Shown piece by piece: positions 45,309-52,890 of a stretch of DNA of 64,000 nucleotides. The translations under genes and the position numbers were made by a program. Each line of letters starts with the position of its first letter. The first letter of the stretch is position 1. Under the pieces are notes generated by a model that made no database searches, was not told where the DNA came from, and was given only the letters and a program-made list of their open reading frames with translations. Source of the DNA: Cytophagaceae bacterium (GTDB lineage: Bacteria; Bacteroidota; Bacteroidia; Cytophagales; Flexibacteraceae); the NCBI GenBank assembly GCA_947458545.1, contig CANGYH010000001.1, positions 1,240,001 through 1,304,000 on the forward strand. The letters run 5' to 3'.

Positions 45309-46688
45309 ATGAAAGTAAAGACCGCCTACGTCTGCCAAAACTGCGGCAGCTCTAGCCCCAAGTGGCTGGGCAAATGCCCCAACTGCGGCACCTGGAACAG
45401 CCTGGTAGAAGAGGTAACCGTGGCCCAGCCCAGCACCAGCCGCACCAGCGGCCGGGGCCTGCTCTCGCATGGCGCACGCTTGGCCAGCGTAAAGCCGCTG
45501 GGCCAAGTAGAAGCCAAGCGCCAGCCCCGCCTCCAAACGCCCGATGGTGAGCTGAACCGGGTGCTGGGCGGCGGCATCGTGCCTGGCTCTGTGGTGCTGG
45601 TGGGGGGTGAGCCCGGCATCGGCAAATCTACCCTGATGCTGCAACTGGCGCTCTCTATGCCAGACAAGAAGGTTCTGTACGTATCGGGCGAGGAGTCTGC
45701 CGAGCAGATCAAGATGCGGGCCGACCGCATCAGCCCCGGGGCCGGGCAAGAGGTCTATCTGCTGACCGAGACGCAGGTGGATTCTATCGTGGTGCAGGCG
45801 GCCCAAATCAAGCCCGATCTGGTGGTGATAGACTCCATCCAGACGCTGGAGCTGGCTGCGCTGGAGTCTGCCCCCGGCTCGGTCTCGCAGGTGCGGGAGT
45901 CTGCCGCGGCGCTGGTGCGCTTTGCCAAAGAGCAGGCCGTGCCCGTTTTTCTGATTGGCCACATCACCAAAGAGGGCGCACTGGCGGGCCCCAAGGTGCT
46001 GGAGCATATGGTAGATACCGTGATCCAGTTTGAGGGCGACCGGCACTTGAGCTACCGCCTGCTGCGTACCGTCAAAAACCGGTTCGGCGCTTCGGCCGAG
46101 CTGGGCATGTACGAGATGGTGGGCGAGGGACTGCGCCAGGTAACCAACCCCAGTGAGGTGCTCATCAGCCAGCGAGACCTGGACCTGTCTGGCTTTACGG
46201 TGGGCGTCATGCTCGAAGGGGCACGGCCGCTGCTCATCGAGAGCCAGGCACTGGTATCGGCAGCCGCGTATGGCACGCCGCAGCGCACCGCCAACGGCAT
46301 GGACGGCCGCCGGCTGCAAATGCTGCTGGCCGTGCTAGAGAAGCGCGGGGGCTTCCGCCTCGGCACGCAAGACGTCTTTTTGAACATTGCAGGCGGCCTG
46401 CGTATCGAGGACCCCGGCCTGGACCTAGCCATCTGCGCCGCCCTGGTGAGTAGCTATGCCGACCAGCCCGTGCACCCCAGCATCTGCTTTGCCGGCGAGG
46501 TGGGCCTCGGCGGGGAGATACGGGCCGTCCACCGGGTGGAGCAGCGCATTGCAGAGGCCGCGCGGCTGGGCTACAAGCAGATTATCGTCTCTGGCTACCA
46601 GAAAGAAGCCATCAAGAAGGCGAAGGGCATCACCGTCCGCACCGCTACGCGGCTGGCCGATGTGTTTCCGATGCTGTTTGCCGGTTAG
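45309..46688 (+). CDS. radA: DNA repair protein RadA
   Basis: RadA (Sms) is a RecA-related ATPase and helicase that helps branch migration in recombinational repair. The ATG at 45309 (MKVKTAYVCQNCG) gives 459 residues. An in-frame start at 44862 lies inside panC and is rejected. The N-terminal zinc finger uses C9, C12, C23 and C26. Walker A GGEPGIGKST is at 99-108 and the RadA-specific KNRFG motif at 256-260. The C-terminal Lon-like domain has VFLNIAGGLRIEDPGLDLAI. Its TAG overlaps the stop codon of the convergent outer-membrane gene by two bases. Confidence 0.96.
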   Translation: MKVKTAYVCQNCGSSSPKWLGKCPNCGTWNSLVEEVTVAQPSTSRTSGRGLLSHGARLASVKPLGQVEAKRQPRLQTPDGELNRVLGGGIVPGSVVLVGGEPGIGKSTLMLQLALSMPDKKVLYVSGEESAEQIKMRADRISPGAGQEVYLLTETQVDSIVVQAAQIKPDLVVIDSIQTLELAALESAPGSVSQVRESAAALVRFAKEQAVPVFLIGHITKEGALAGPKVLEHMVDTVIQFEGDRHLSYRLLRTVKNRFGASAELGMYEMVGEGLRQVTNPSEVLISQRDLDLSGFTVGVMLEGARPLLIESQALVSAAAYGTPQRTANGMDGRRLQMLLAVLEKRGGFRLGTQDVFLNIAGGLRIEDPGLDLAICAALVSSYADQPVHPSICFAGEVGLGGEIRAVHRVEQRIAEAARLGYKQIIVSGYQKEAIKKAKGITVRTATRLADVFPMLFAG

Positions 46689-47269
46689 GGTAGGTGGATA
46701 TTCACCCCCACAAACAAGGGGGTGCCATCCCAGGTGGCGCTCCCTAAGACAAGCAAGGGCACATCTCCGACCCGAAAATCTAGCGAGGCCCGGCGGCTGA
46801 GCCGAATCGTTGTGCCCACGGCTGCCGAAGCGTATGGGAAGACGTCGGTGCGGGCTGGTCGCTGGGCATCGGCTTGCTCCCACTGATGGTAGTACCCCAT
46901 GTAGAGCCCGCTTTCAACATAAAAGGCAAAGCGATGCCGGTTGATGTAAAATCGGTTGAACACCCCAGCGCTTTGGCTAAGGCTTACCGGGCCGTTCTTG
47001 ATATGGGTATAGTTGCGCAAGGCAACGCCTACCAGGTTGCGGTTGTGCCAGAAGTATCCCCCATACAAACGGCCACCCGCAATTACCCCGACCCTAGAGC
47101 CAAACCCTACCGTCGGGGCAAGCCCGACCATGTATTTGCCCTTGGCAATAAAATCTGCCGAGCGGGGCGCCGTTGTCGCCTCTGAGGCTACCTGTGCAAC
47201 GCCAGGCACGGCACCCAGGCCGATGGATAGGACTAAACTAGCTACGGTTTTTGAAAGGATGTTTGGCAT
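46685..47269 (-). CDS. Small outer-membrane beta-barrel protein
   Basis: A 194-residue exported protein. The start at ATG 47267-47269 gives a clean signal peptide (LSKTVASLVLSIGLGAVPGVAQ); an in-frame ATG at 47500 adds 77 non-conserved residues. The mature part has alternating aromatic/hydrophobic strands (YMVGLAPTVGFGSRVGVIAG, RFAFYVESGLYMGYYHQWEQ) and ends LFVGVNIHLP, as expected of an 8-stranded barrel. No enzymatic motif was seen. The stop codon overlaps that of radA. Confidence 0.75.
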   Translation of the reverse strand: MPNILSKTVASLVLSIGLGAVPGVAQVASEATTAPRSADFIAKGKYMVGLAPTVGFGSRVGVIAGGRLYGGYFWHNRNLVGVALRNYTHIKNGPVSLSQSAGVFNRFYINRHRFAFYVESGLYMGYYHQWEQADAQRPARTDVFPYASAAVGTTIRLSRRASLDFRVGDVPLLVLGSATWDGTPLFVGVNIHLP

Positions 47270-47462
47270 AAGGTGCAAGATTGGTAGTGGATAAGGCGCG
47301 CAGGGTGTGTCGATCTTTTTGCAAACGCTGTGCCACAACGCTTGTTGCACCAGTGCAATGCAAGTGGGGCCCACTGCATAAGTCGCCTGGTTTTTCTTCA
47401 GTGCCTTTGACAGAACAGAGCTAGGCCATAAAAGCGAGGCGTAGCCTCGCCAGAGCACGTGA

Positions 47463-47546
47463 CAATGGCAAAGCCATTGCACAGTTGAGGGGGAGGGCAA
47501 AGCTATTCCACAGTTGAGGGGGGGGCAAAGCTATTGCACAGTTGAG
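47463..47546. repeat. Three imperfect ~27-base tandem repeats
   Basis: Three consecutive copies built on GGCAAAGCTATTGCACAG followed by TTGAGGGG with small changes (GCCATT or GCTATT, one copy CCACAG). The first copy contains the palindrome AATGGCAAAGCCATT. They lie between the small outer-membrane gene and the terminase-like gene. Confidence 0.85.
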
Positions 47547-47594
47547 GCGGGGGCCTGGGTCGGGTGGGTTTGGTGGCGCGGGGACTGGGTGGGG

Positions 47595-48338
47595 TCAGGC
47601 GGCGTTGGCCAGCATTTGGTGTCCGCGCTTGGCTATGGCGGCAAGGTTGGCTGCGTGTTCCAGGTCTAGCCTGGCCATTTCTTTGTTGTGGTAGTCTTTG
47701 CTCCAATAGTTGAAGACCTGGCGTAGCTCGTCTGAGGAGAGTGCGTCTAGGTCGAGGTCTTCTGGAGGAGGGGTTTGGGCAGAGTAGCGTGGTGTGGGAT
47801 GAGTTGAGGGCTCCTTGTCTTTATGAACCCTTTGGACCTGCTGCGTTTGGGCCTGGTGGGCTGCCTGGTCTTGCTGATGGGCCGTTTCTGTTAGCTCTTC
47901 TTGACAGGTAATCTCTAGGAGCGAATCGTTTAGTTCTGACTCATTTTCAGCAGGTTGCAGGCCAAAAATGTCGGGCGATGTCGGAAGTCTGTTGACCGCG
48001 TTTGGGGCGAAGGCTTCGGGCGGCATTTTCTGGCAGGCACGGGCGACAGCCCTAAGCTCGGCAGCGGCGCGGAGCCACTCTTTGGGCGGGGCTGATGGGT
48101 CTTGCAGCAACTGGCGGCAGCGGTGCGCGATAAGGAGCATCTCGGGGCCGGAGACGATGAGGGTGGCCATGCGCTGACGCTCTAGCCAGGCCTGGACTGC
48201 GGGGCTGGACAAGATGCGGGCTGCGTTGGTGTCGGCTACGGAGCGGGTGTAACCTGCCTGGCGGGCGGCGCGGATGGCGTCGTTGCAGATAAGGTAGTGG
48301 CGGCAGAAGGCGCGTTGGCGGGGGCTCATGGCGGGCAT
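47595..48338 (-). CDS. Terminase small-subunit-like protein, orphan
   Basis: A 247-residue protein. Its N-terminal ~55 residues (SPRQRAFCRHYLICNDAIRA, ARQAGYTRSVADTNAARILS, SPAVQAWLER) match the DNA-binding helix-turn-helix of phage terminase small subunits. The middle is Gln/Glu-rich and disordered-looking, and the C-terminus is helical. No terminase large subunit, portal or capsid gene is near, so this is either a phage remnant or a domesticated DNA-binding protein. It lies between the 27-base repeats and the inverted heptamer element at 48344, whose left array begins six bases upstream of its start. Starts at residues 1 and 4 are both possible. Confidence 0.7.
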   Translation of the reverse strand: MPAMSPRQRAFCRHYLICNDAIRAARQAGYTRSVADTNAARILSSPAVQAWLERQRMATLIVSGPEMLLIAHRCRQLLQDPSAPPKEWLRAAAELRAVARACQKMPPEAFAPNAVNRLPTSPDIFGLQPAENESELNDSLLEITCQEELTETAHQQDQAAHQAQTQQVQRVHKDKEPSTHPTPRYSAQTPPPEDLDLDALSSDELRQVFNYWSKDYHNKEMARLDLEHAANLAAIAKRGHQMLANAA

Positions 48339-48343
48339 TAGAA

Positions 48344-48582
48344 ATTAAGGATTAAAAATTAAAAATTGGGATGAGGATCCGTGGGTTTGTGCCAAAAGCG
48401 TTCGGCTTTGGCCGTGGCCATAGCAGTAGCCCTAAGTTTCTAGCTTGGGGTGCACTGTGCAGGGGTATTGCCCTTGTCACCGGGTTAGGCATGCGGGCTA
48501 CAGGCCCGCGCTACAACGCCCTTAGCTTTACCCTACGCCCCACCCATTTTTAATTTTTAATTTTTTAATTTTTAATTCTTAA
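48344..48582. mobile_element. Second element with inverted heptamer arrays
   Basis: A 239-base segment bounded by inverted 7-base arrays. On the left are ATTAAGG, ATTAAAA, ATTAAAA and a partial unit (48344-48367). On the right are TTTTTAA units with one 8-base variant (48547-48582). The right array reads into the 3' end of the membrane-protein gene and supplies its last two codons and the TAA at 48572-48574. The interior has no convincing gene but holds a GCGGGC/GCCCGC hairpin near 48494. The unit AATTAAA differs from AGTTGAA of the 37352 element only by G-to-A at two positions. Confidence 0.5.
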
Positions 48583-50089
48583 CCCCCTGATTCGGCAGCC
48601 GGGGGTCTCCTACCCGCAAGATATAAGCGGGTAGGCGGCCTTGTTGCACAGGTACCAGCCACCACTGCTCGGTGCCCTGGCGGGTGTAGAAGGGGGCTGG
48701 GCGGGGCTGGCCGGGGGGCAGCATGGCCCAGGTCTCTTCGATGGCCTCGTGGTAGAAGTCGGCGTAGGCCGATCGGTGGATCAGGAAGTACGTTGGCAGG
48801 TTGTGGCCGAAGATGGGCAGCACATGCAGGATGCGGCCGGTGTCTGCCGGTTGCAGCCACATGCCTTCGCCCTCGGGCACGCAGTAGAGCTTGTGGCGCC
48901 GGCCGGCGGGCAAAGTCTTGTAGAGATGCTTCAGCACGGCTTGCCGGTCGGCATCGGTCAGGTAGGGTTTTTCTGGCGGCTGTATGACCATGCCCATCCA
49001 GAAATAGGGCTCTCGGCCATAGAGGGGCAGGTTGTAGATCTTCCCTATTATGAGCAGACCCATCAGCCCCAGCGCCGCAGCCGCCGTGGCCCAAGGGTGC
49101 AGCGCGGGGCGGCGGGCCAGCAACCGGGGCCAAACTTCGGCCTGGGCCCAGGCCAGCAGGCAGCCCAGCACCAGGGTAAGGGCCACCACATTGTAGATGC
49201 CATACGCCCAGCCCTGGCCCAGCACACGCATGGCCCAGAACACCACCGCCGCCACCAAGGCAAAGCCGATGGCCCTGCGGCCGGTGCGCCAGGCCCAGTA
49301 GGCCAGGCCTGCCAGGGCCGTGGCAAAGACGGCCTGGTCTGGCCGCCAGAGCAGCACCCGCAGGCCCTCGGCACTGCGAGAGGAGAGCTGGTAGCTCCAG
49401 TCGTGCCAGAAATCTGCCCAGTGGGCCAGCACATAGAAGCCGTAGCCTCCCACCACCAACAAAGCGAGCAAACCTACCGCCAGGTTGGCACGGCCTCGGT
49501 AGCTACGCCGAGGGGCCAAGGCCGCCAGCCCAGGCAGGGCAAGTACCATATATATGGCATTGGGGTGTACCGTCAGGCCCAGCAGGGCAAGCGCGGCACC
49601 GGCCAGCGTTCGGCCCTGCCAGAGTTGGTGCAATGCCAACAGCAGGAGGCAAAGCAGCAGAGCCTCCATGCGAACGAAGTTGCCCATCACCACCCAGTGG
49701 CGGCTGCAAAAAGCTACCGCCAGCAGCATCAGGCCCTGCACCTGCAAGCCCAGCCGCAGCCACAGCCGCGTCAGGCCCAAGAGCGCACAGGCTCCCAGCA
49801 CAAAACTGAGCCAACGCGCTTGGGCCAGCCCCTCCCCTACGCCCCGCAGCCAGAGGGCCAGGGTGGCCATGTAGCCCGGTGGCATCCAGTGCAGCGTCCG
49901 GCCTGGATAGAGGTGGTCTGAGGCCAGGCTACCGTGCAGACCCAGAGCCTGCGCCGGATAGTAGAACACAACCTCGTCTCCGCACGGATAGGGCAGGCTC
50001 AACCCCGCCCGGAGGTGCAGCCAAGCCCCGCCTGCCAAGGCAGCAGCCAGAACAGCCCACCAAACGAGCGGCAATCTGCAGACTTGCAT
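48572..50089 (-). CDS. GT39/ArnT-like polytopic membrane protein
   Basis: A 505-residue integral membrane protein (ATG 50087-50089) with about ten helices and a C-terminal periplasmic domain after about residue 375. The first periplasmic loop has SLPYPCGDEVVFYYPAQALG, where the acidic pair resembles the catalytic Asp-Glu region of lipid-phosphate-sugar-dependent glycosyltransferases of the GT-C type (GT39, ArnT). A WMPPGYMATLALWLR segment follows, as is common in that group. Substrates are unknown. Its final residues Lys-Asn and the stop lie in the right repeat array of the element at 48344, so the original 3' end may have been replaced. Confidence 0.72.
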   Translation of the reverse strand: MQVCRLPLVWWAVLAAALAGGAWLHLRAGLSLPYPCGDEVVFYYPAQALGLHGSLASDHLYPGRTLHWMPPGYMATLALWLRGVGEGLAQARWLSFVLGACALLGLTRLWLRLGLQVQGLMLLAVAFCSRHWVVMGNFVRMEALLLCLLLLALHQLWQGRTLAGAALALLGLTVHPNAIYMVLALPGLAALAPRRSYRGRANLAVGLLALLVVGGYGFYVLAHWADFWHDWSYQLSSRSAEGLRVLLWRPDQAVFATALAGLAYWAWRTGRRAIGFALVAAVVFWAMRVLGQGWAYGIYNVVALTLVLGCLLAWAQAEVWPRLLARRPALHPWATAAAALGLMGLLIIGKIYNLPLYGREPYFWMGMVIQPPEKPYLTDADRQAVLKHLYKTLPAGRRHKLYCVPEGEGMWLQPADTGRILHVLPIFGHNLPTYFLIHRSAYADFYHEAIEETWAMLPPGQPRPAPFYTRQGTEQWWLVPVQQGRLPAYILRVGDPRLPNQGVKN

Positions 50090-50172
50090 AGGGCACAAAG
50101 GTGCAAAGGCCGGAGGCCACCGGCTACCTTCGCAGCTAAGGGTACCGGCAGAGGTGAGGTACCTGCTTCTAC

Positions 50173-51231
50173 ATGTTGACGTTTTTTCCGGGCCCCAGCA
50201 AACTGCCCGAATACTTGCCTGCCCTATACGCCGAGGCCTTGGCCGAAGGGCTAGGCTCCATCTCGCACCGCAGCGCGGCCTTTGAGGCGGCTTACGGCCA
50301 TACGGTGGCCCAGCTTACCGAAAAGCTCGACATTCCGCCGGGCTACCGGGTGCTCTTTGCTGGCTCTGCCACGGAGTGTTGGGAGATTCTGGCTCAAAGC
50401 CTCATAGCGCGTAGTGCCCTGCATTTGCACAGCGGAGCCTTCGGGGCCAAGTGGTTTGAGTATGCCCGCCTGCTGCGGCCCGAGGTAGAGGGCGCTGCCT
50501 TCAGCCTGCAAACAGACCCTACCCCACTGCTGGCCCGCCTCCAACCCCACCACGAGGCCGTCTGCCTGACCCACAACGAAACCAGCAACGGCACCCTGCT
50601 GCCCACTACGGTGCTGGAGCGGGCACGCCAGGCCTTGGGCCCTGATCGGTTGTTGCTGCTAGACTGCACCAGCTCTATGGCAGGGGTGGCTCTGCCCTGG
50701 CACTTGGGCGACGTTTGGTTTGCCAGCGTGCAAAAGTGCCTGGCCCAGCCCGCCGGCCTGGCCGTGCTGGTGTTGAGCCCCCGCGCCATCGCCAGAGCCG
50801 AGGCCCTGGGCGATACCCGCCATTACAACAGCCTGCTGACGCTGCTGCACCATGCCAGGAAAAACCAAACCAGCTACACGCCCAACGTGCTGGCCATAGC
50901 CGTGCTGGGCCGCCACCTGGAGCGCTGCCCCGGCATTGCCGAGACGGAGGCCAGCATCCGGGCCCGGGCAGAGGTGTATTACAACTGGTTGGCTCAGCAC
51001 CCGGCCCTGGCGCCGTTGGTAGCCTCTACTGCACTACAAAGCCCAACGGTGGTGGCCGTAGCTGCATCGCCCGCCACCCTGGCAAGCCACAAAGAAGCCG
51101 CGTTGGCCCAAGGCATGCGCCTGGGCAACGGTTATGGCCCCTGGAAGGAGAGCACCTACCGCATTGCCAACTTTCCGGCTTACACCGCTAACGACCAGGC
51201 CCGCTTGCTGGCGGCCTTGCCGGCAACCTGA
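50173..51231 (+). CDS. Class V aminotransferase, SerC-like
   Basis: A 352-residue PLP enzyme. The N-terminus FFPGPSKLPEYLP and the ISHRS motif (SISHRSAAFEAAY) are those of phosphoserine aminotransferase-like class V enzymes. TASATE-equivalent FAGSATECWE, aspartate in LLLLDCTSSMAG, and the PLP lysine in FASVQKCLAQPAG follow in order. It would belong to serine synthesis if SerC; the low conservation outside motifs and lack of serA next door leave alanine-glyoxylate-type activity possible. Divergent from the GT39-like gene; tRNA-Glu lies 100 bases downstream with its own promoter. Confidence 0.82.
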   Translation: MLTFFPGPSKLPEYLPALYAEALAEGLGSISHRSAAFEAAYGHTVAQLTEKLDIPPGYRVLFAGSATECWEILAQSLIARSALHLHSGAFGAKWFEYARLLRPEVEGAAFSLQTDPTPLLARLQPHHEAVCLTHNETSNGTLLPTTVLERARQALGPDRLLLLDCTSSMAGVALPWHLGDVWFASVQKCLAQPAGLAVLVLSPRAIARAEALGDTRHYNSLLTLLHHARKNQTSYTPNVLAIAVLGRHLERCPGIAETEASIRARAEVYYNWLAQHPALAPLVASTALQSPTVVAVAASPATLASHKEAALAQGMRLGNGYGPWKESTYRIANFPAYTANDQARLLAALPAT

Positions 51232-51249
51232 TTTTTTTGACGCTGGCTT

Positions 51250-51280
51250 TTGGAACCTGGCATTGCCGCCGCTATCTTTG
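51250..51280 (+). promoter_or_regulatory. Promoter of tRNA-Glu (TTG-N20-TATCTTTG)
   Basis: TTG at 51250-51252, exactly 20 bases, then TATCTTTG at 51273-51280. Transcription would start about 44 bases before the tRNA. Confidence 0.75.
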
Positions 51281-51330
51281 CAGTCCCATTCGAGACCGGT
51301 GCCTTGTAGGCAGTGGTTGCAGATTAGGAT

Positions 51331-51402
51331 GGCCCGTTCGTCTAGGGGTTAGGACGTATCCCTTTCACGGATAAAACACGGGTTCGATTCCCGTACGGGC
51401 TA
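51331..51402 (+). tRNA. tRNA-Glu (anticodon TTC)
   Basis: A 72-base cloverleaf. Acceptor arms GGCCCGT/ACGGGCT pair over 7 bp including a G-U at the end. The anticodon loop CTTTCAC in the stem TATCC/GGATA gives TTC (glutamate). The T arm CGGGTTCGATTCCCG is standard. CCA is not encoded. Confidence 0.95.
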
Positions 51403-51409
51403 CTGGATT

Positions 51410-51453
51410 AACGGCGTAAGTCTCTGATATGATGAGGCTTGCGCCGTTTTCGT
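51410..51453 (+). terminator. Terminator of tRNA-Glu
   Basis: A 14-bp stem with two G-U pairs (AACGGCGTAAGTCT with AGGCTTGCGCCGTT), an 11-base loop, then TTCGTTT, 8 bases past the tRNA. Confidence 0.8.
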
Positions 51454-51580
51454 TTAGGGGGCTTACGTGCGCGTTGCGTGTGATTTATGGTGGGGGCTAC
51501 AGCCTGGAGGCAGTTTTGTAGTGCGGTTTATGTAATCGTCTGTTGGAAGAGATTTGCATTGGGGAATGAGGCTTATACAA

Positions 51581-51608
51581 TTGAGAATAAAATTCTTGCA
51601 TAGCTTTC
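51581..51608 (+). promoter_or_regulatory. Weak candidate promoter of S24 repressor
   Basis: TTG at 51581-51583, 17 bases, then TAGCTTTC at 51601-51608, one mismatch from TAnnTTTG. The spacing is shorter than the 20 bases of the clearer promoters here. Confidence 0.35.
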
Positions 51609-51622
51609 AAGTTACCAGGAAT

Positions 51623-51640
51623 TGTAATTAATAAATTACA
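51623..51640. promoter_or_regulatory. Palindromic candidate operator
   Basis: A perfect inverted repeat TGTAATT-AATA-AATTACA, 15 bases downstream of the candidate -7 box and 33 bases upstream of the S24 repressor start. This is a position where a self-regulating repressor would bind. Confidence 0.5.
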
Positions 51641-51673
51641 TTAGTATTCGCCTAAAAAGACATCAAAGTCACA

Positions 51674-52441
51674 ATGGAGCAAGAACCTGGACATAAGACA
51701 CTCGATAGCCTGCCCGATTTAAGCAGCCCTCTGGTGCGGCTGCAGTATATAATTGGCCAGCTTTCAGCAACTTACGGCATTAAGAAAAACACCATTGCCG
51801 CAGCCATGAACCGGGAAGCCGTCTTCCTCTGGCGCGCGCAAAAGGGGCTATCTGTCAATCCGCTGGCTACTGACGTTACCAATGGCCTTCATACCCTTGG
51901 CGTTAACATGGACTGGTACATTAACGGTGGGCCAGCCAACCTGGCTTTTATTAAACCGCCTACATCTGTCGATCTTTCCCAGACAGCTTTGCACCCCTCC
52001 AACCGGCAAGTGTTGGGGGTGCAAACTGTAATGCTTCCCTTTGTATCTGTGGGTGATCGGATGGGCTTTGCTCAAAACTACTCTGATCAAATAGGCAAGG
52101 GTTATCAGCTATGCCCGTACCCCAACTTTTCGGGTCAAGACCTATCGGAGTGTTACCTGGTCGAGGTTGATGCGGATTCGATGGAGCCGACCTTTACCCG
52201 GGGCTCTATCCTGGTGGCGCGCCCCATGCCAGGGGATAAACGTTTCTTGTTGCCCGGCCTTTATGTGGTAACGATTGGCGCATACCTGGTGGTGAAGCGT
52301 ATCAAAGAAAACCGCATTGGCCAGGCTGGCGTGTTAGAACTACTGAGCGACAATCCGCTAAGCGGCCCCATTACCCTACAAGGTGAGATGCTGGACAATG
52401 CGCGGTTCTTCCGCGTATTGGAGGCACGCGTGGCTTACTAG
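51674..52441 (+). CDS. S24-family LexA/CI-like repressor
   Basis: A 255-residue transcriptional regulator. The N-terminal helix-turn-helix lies at about 20-85 (LSATYGIKKNTIAAAMN, then a recognition-helix region). The C-terminal S24 peptidase domain has nucleophile S169 in VDADSMEPTFTRGS and lysine K208 in AYLVVKRIKE. In this Bacteroidota family the hinge usually reads like PFVPVKAQAGY with an Ala-Gly cleavage bond; here it is PFVSVGDRMGF, so Met130-Gly131 replaces Ala-Gly. Self-cleavage may be altered or lost. It may serve as a stress or phage-type repressor; no recA, umuD or phage gene adjoins it. A palindrome lies in its promoter region. Confidence 0.85.
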   Translation: MEQEPGHKTLDSLPDLSSPLVRLQYIIGQLSATYGIKKNTIAAAMNREAVFLWRAQKGLSVNPLATDVTNGLHTLGVNMDWYINGGPANLAFIKPPTSVDLSQTALHPSNRQVLGVQTVMLPFVSVGDRMGFAQNYSDQIGKGYQLCPYPNFSGQDLSECYLVEVDADSMEPTFTRGSILVARPMPGDKRFLLPGLYVVTIGAYLVVKRIKENRIGQAGVLELLSDNPLSGPITLQGEMLDNARFFRVLEARVAY

Positions 52442-52473
52442 GCATGCTGCCTAGCGGTATTAAAAGAGCGGCA

Positions 52474-52728
52474 TTAAAAGCCCAGCCCATACCCAACGGT
52501 GGCCAGCAGGGTCTGCCTGGGGCCAGCAAAGGTGCCAGTGCGGTTCTGCAGTAAAAAGGTGCTGTTGAGGTTTTGTAGCGAGCCCAGCTTGTAGCTTATG
52601 CCGCAGCGTAGGTTAAATACCCCAGAGGTGGCGTCGCTGCCGGCAGTGGCGTTGTAGCTCATCACTATCTGGGGCGTTAAGGTTCGCTTAAAGAACTGGC
52701 CTCTGAGCAGCGCGCGTACTACAACAGG
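52474..52728 (-). pseudogene. C-terminal remnant of an outer-membrane barrel protein
   Basis: The minus-strand frame is open only from just after a TAG (52729-52731) down to the stop at 52474. It reads LLRGQFFKRTLTPQIVMSYN, then GVFNLRCGISYKLG and LATVGYGLGF at the end, the pattern of the last four or five strands of a beta-barrel with an aromatic C-terminus. No signal peptide or N-terminal half is present upstream. An internal ATG (52663-52665) would give only 63 residues. It is best explained as a truncated gene. Confidence 0.5.
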
Positions 52729-52890
52729 CTATGGAGGAGGGGTAATCCTATAAACTGCTCCCTCCGTTTGCAGTGGCGCCCGGTGGATAGCCGGCTATTG
52801 GCTAAGGTATTTTAGTAACAATACGGCAGCAAATACAACATATCTGCGTTACATTGAGCTATTTCTTTTGGCAAAACCTGGCCAGTAGCC
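52729..52890. other. Intergenic stretch upstream of LpxH-like gene
   Basis: About 160 bases between the barrel remnant and the metallophosphoesterase gene. No further coding match to the barrel family was seen. A T-rich motif ATTTCTTTTGG near 52860 could be part of a promoter, but no good TAnnTTTG with a spaced TTG is present. Confidence 0.3.

Noticed and set aside
45288-46319. Minus-strand frame of 343 codons
   Set aside because: Antisense shadow of radA, rich in His/Arg/Gln; no family pattern.
48641-49921. Plus-strand frame of 426 codons
   Set aside because: Antisense shadow of the GT39-like gene; very Gln/His/Gly-rich.
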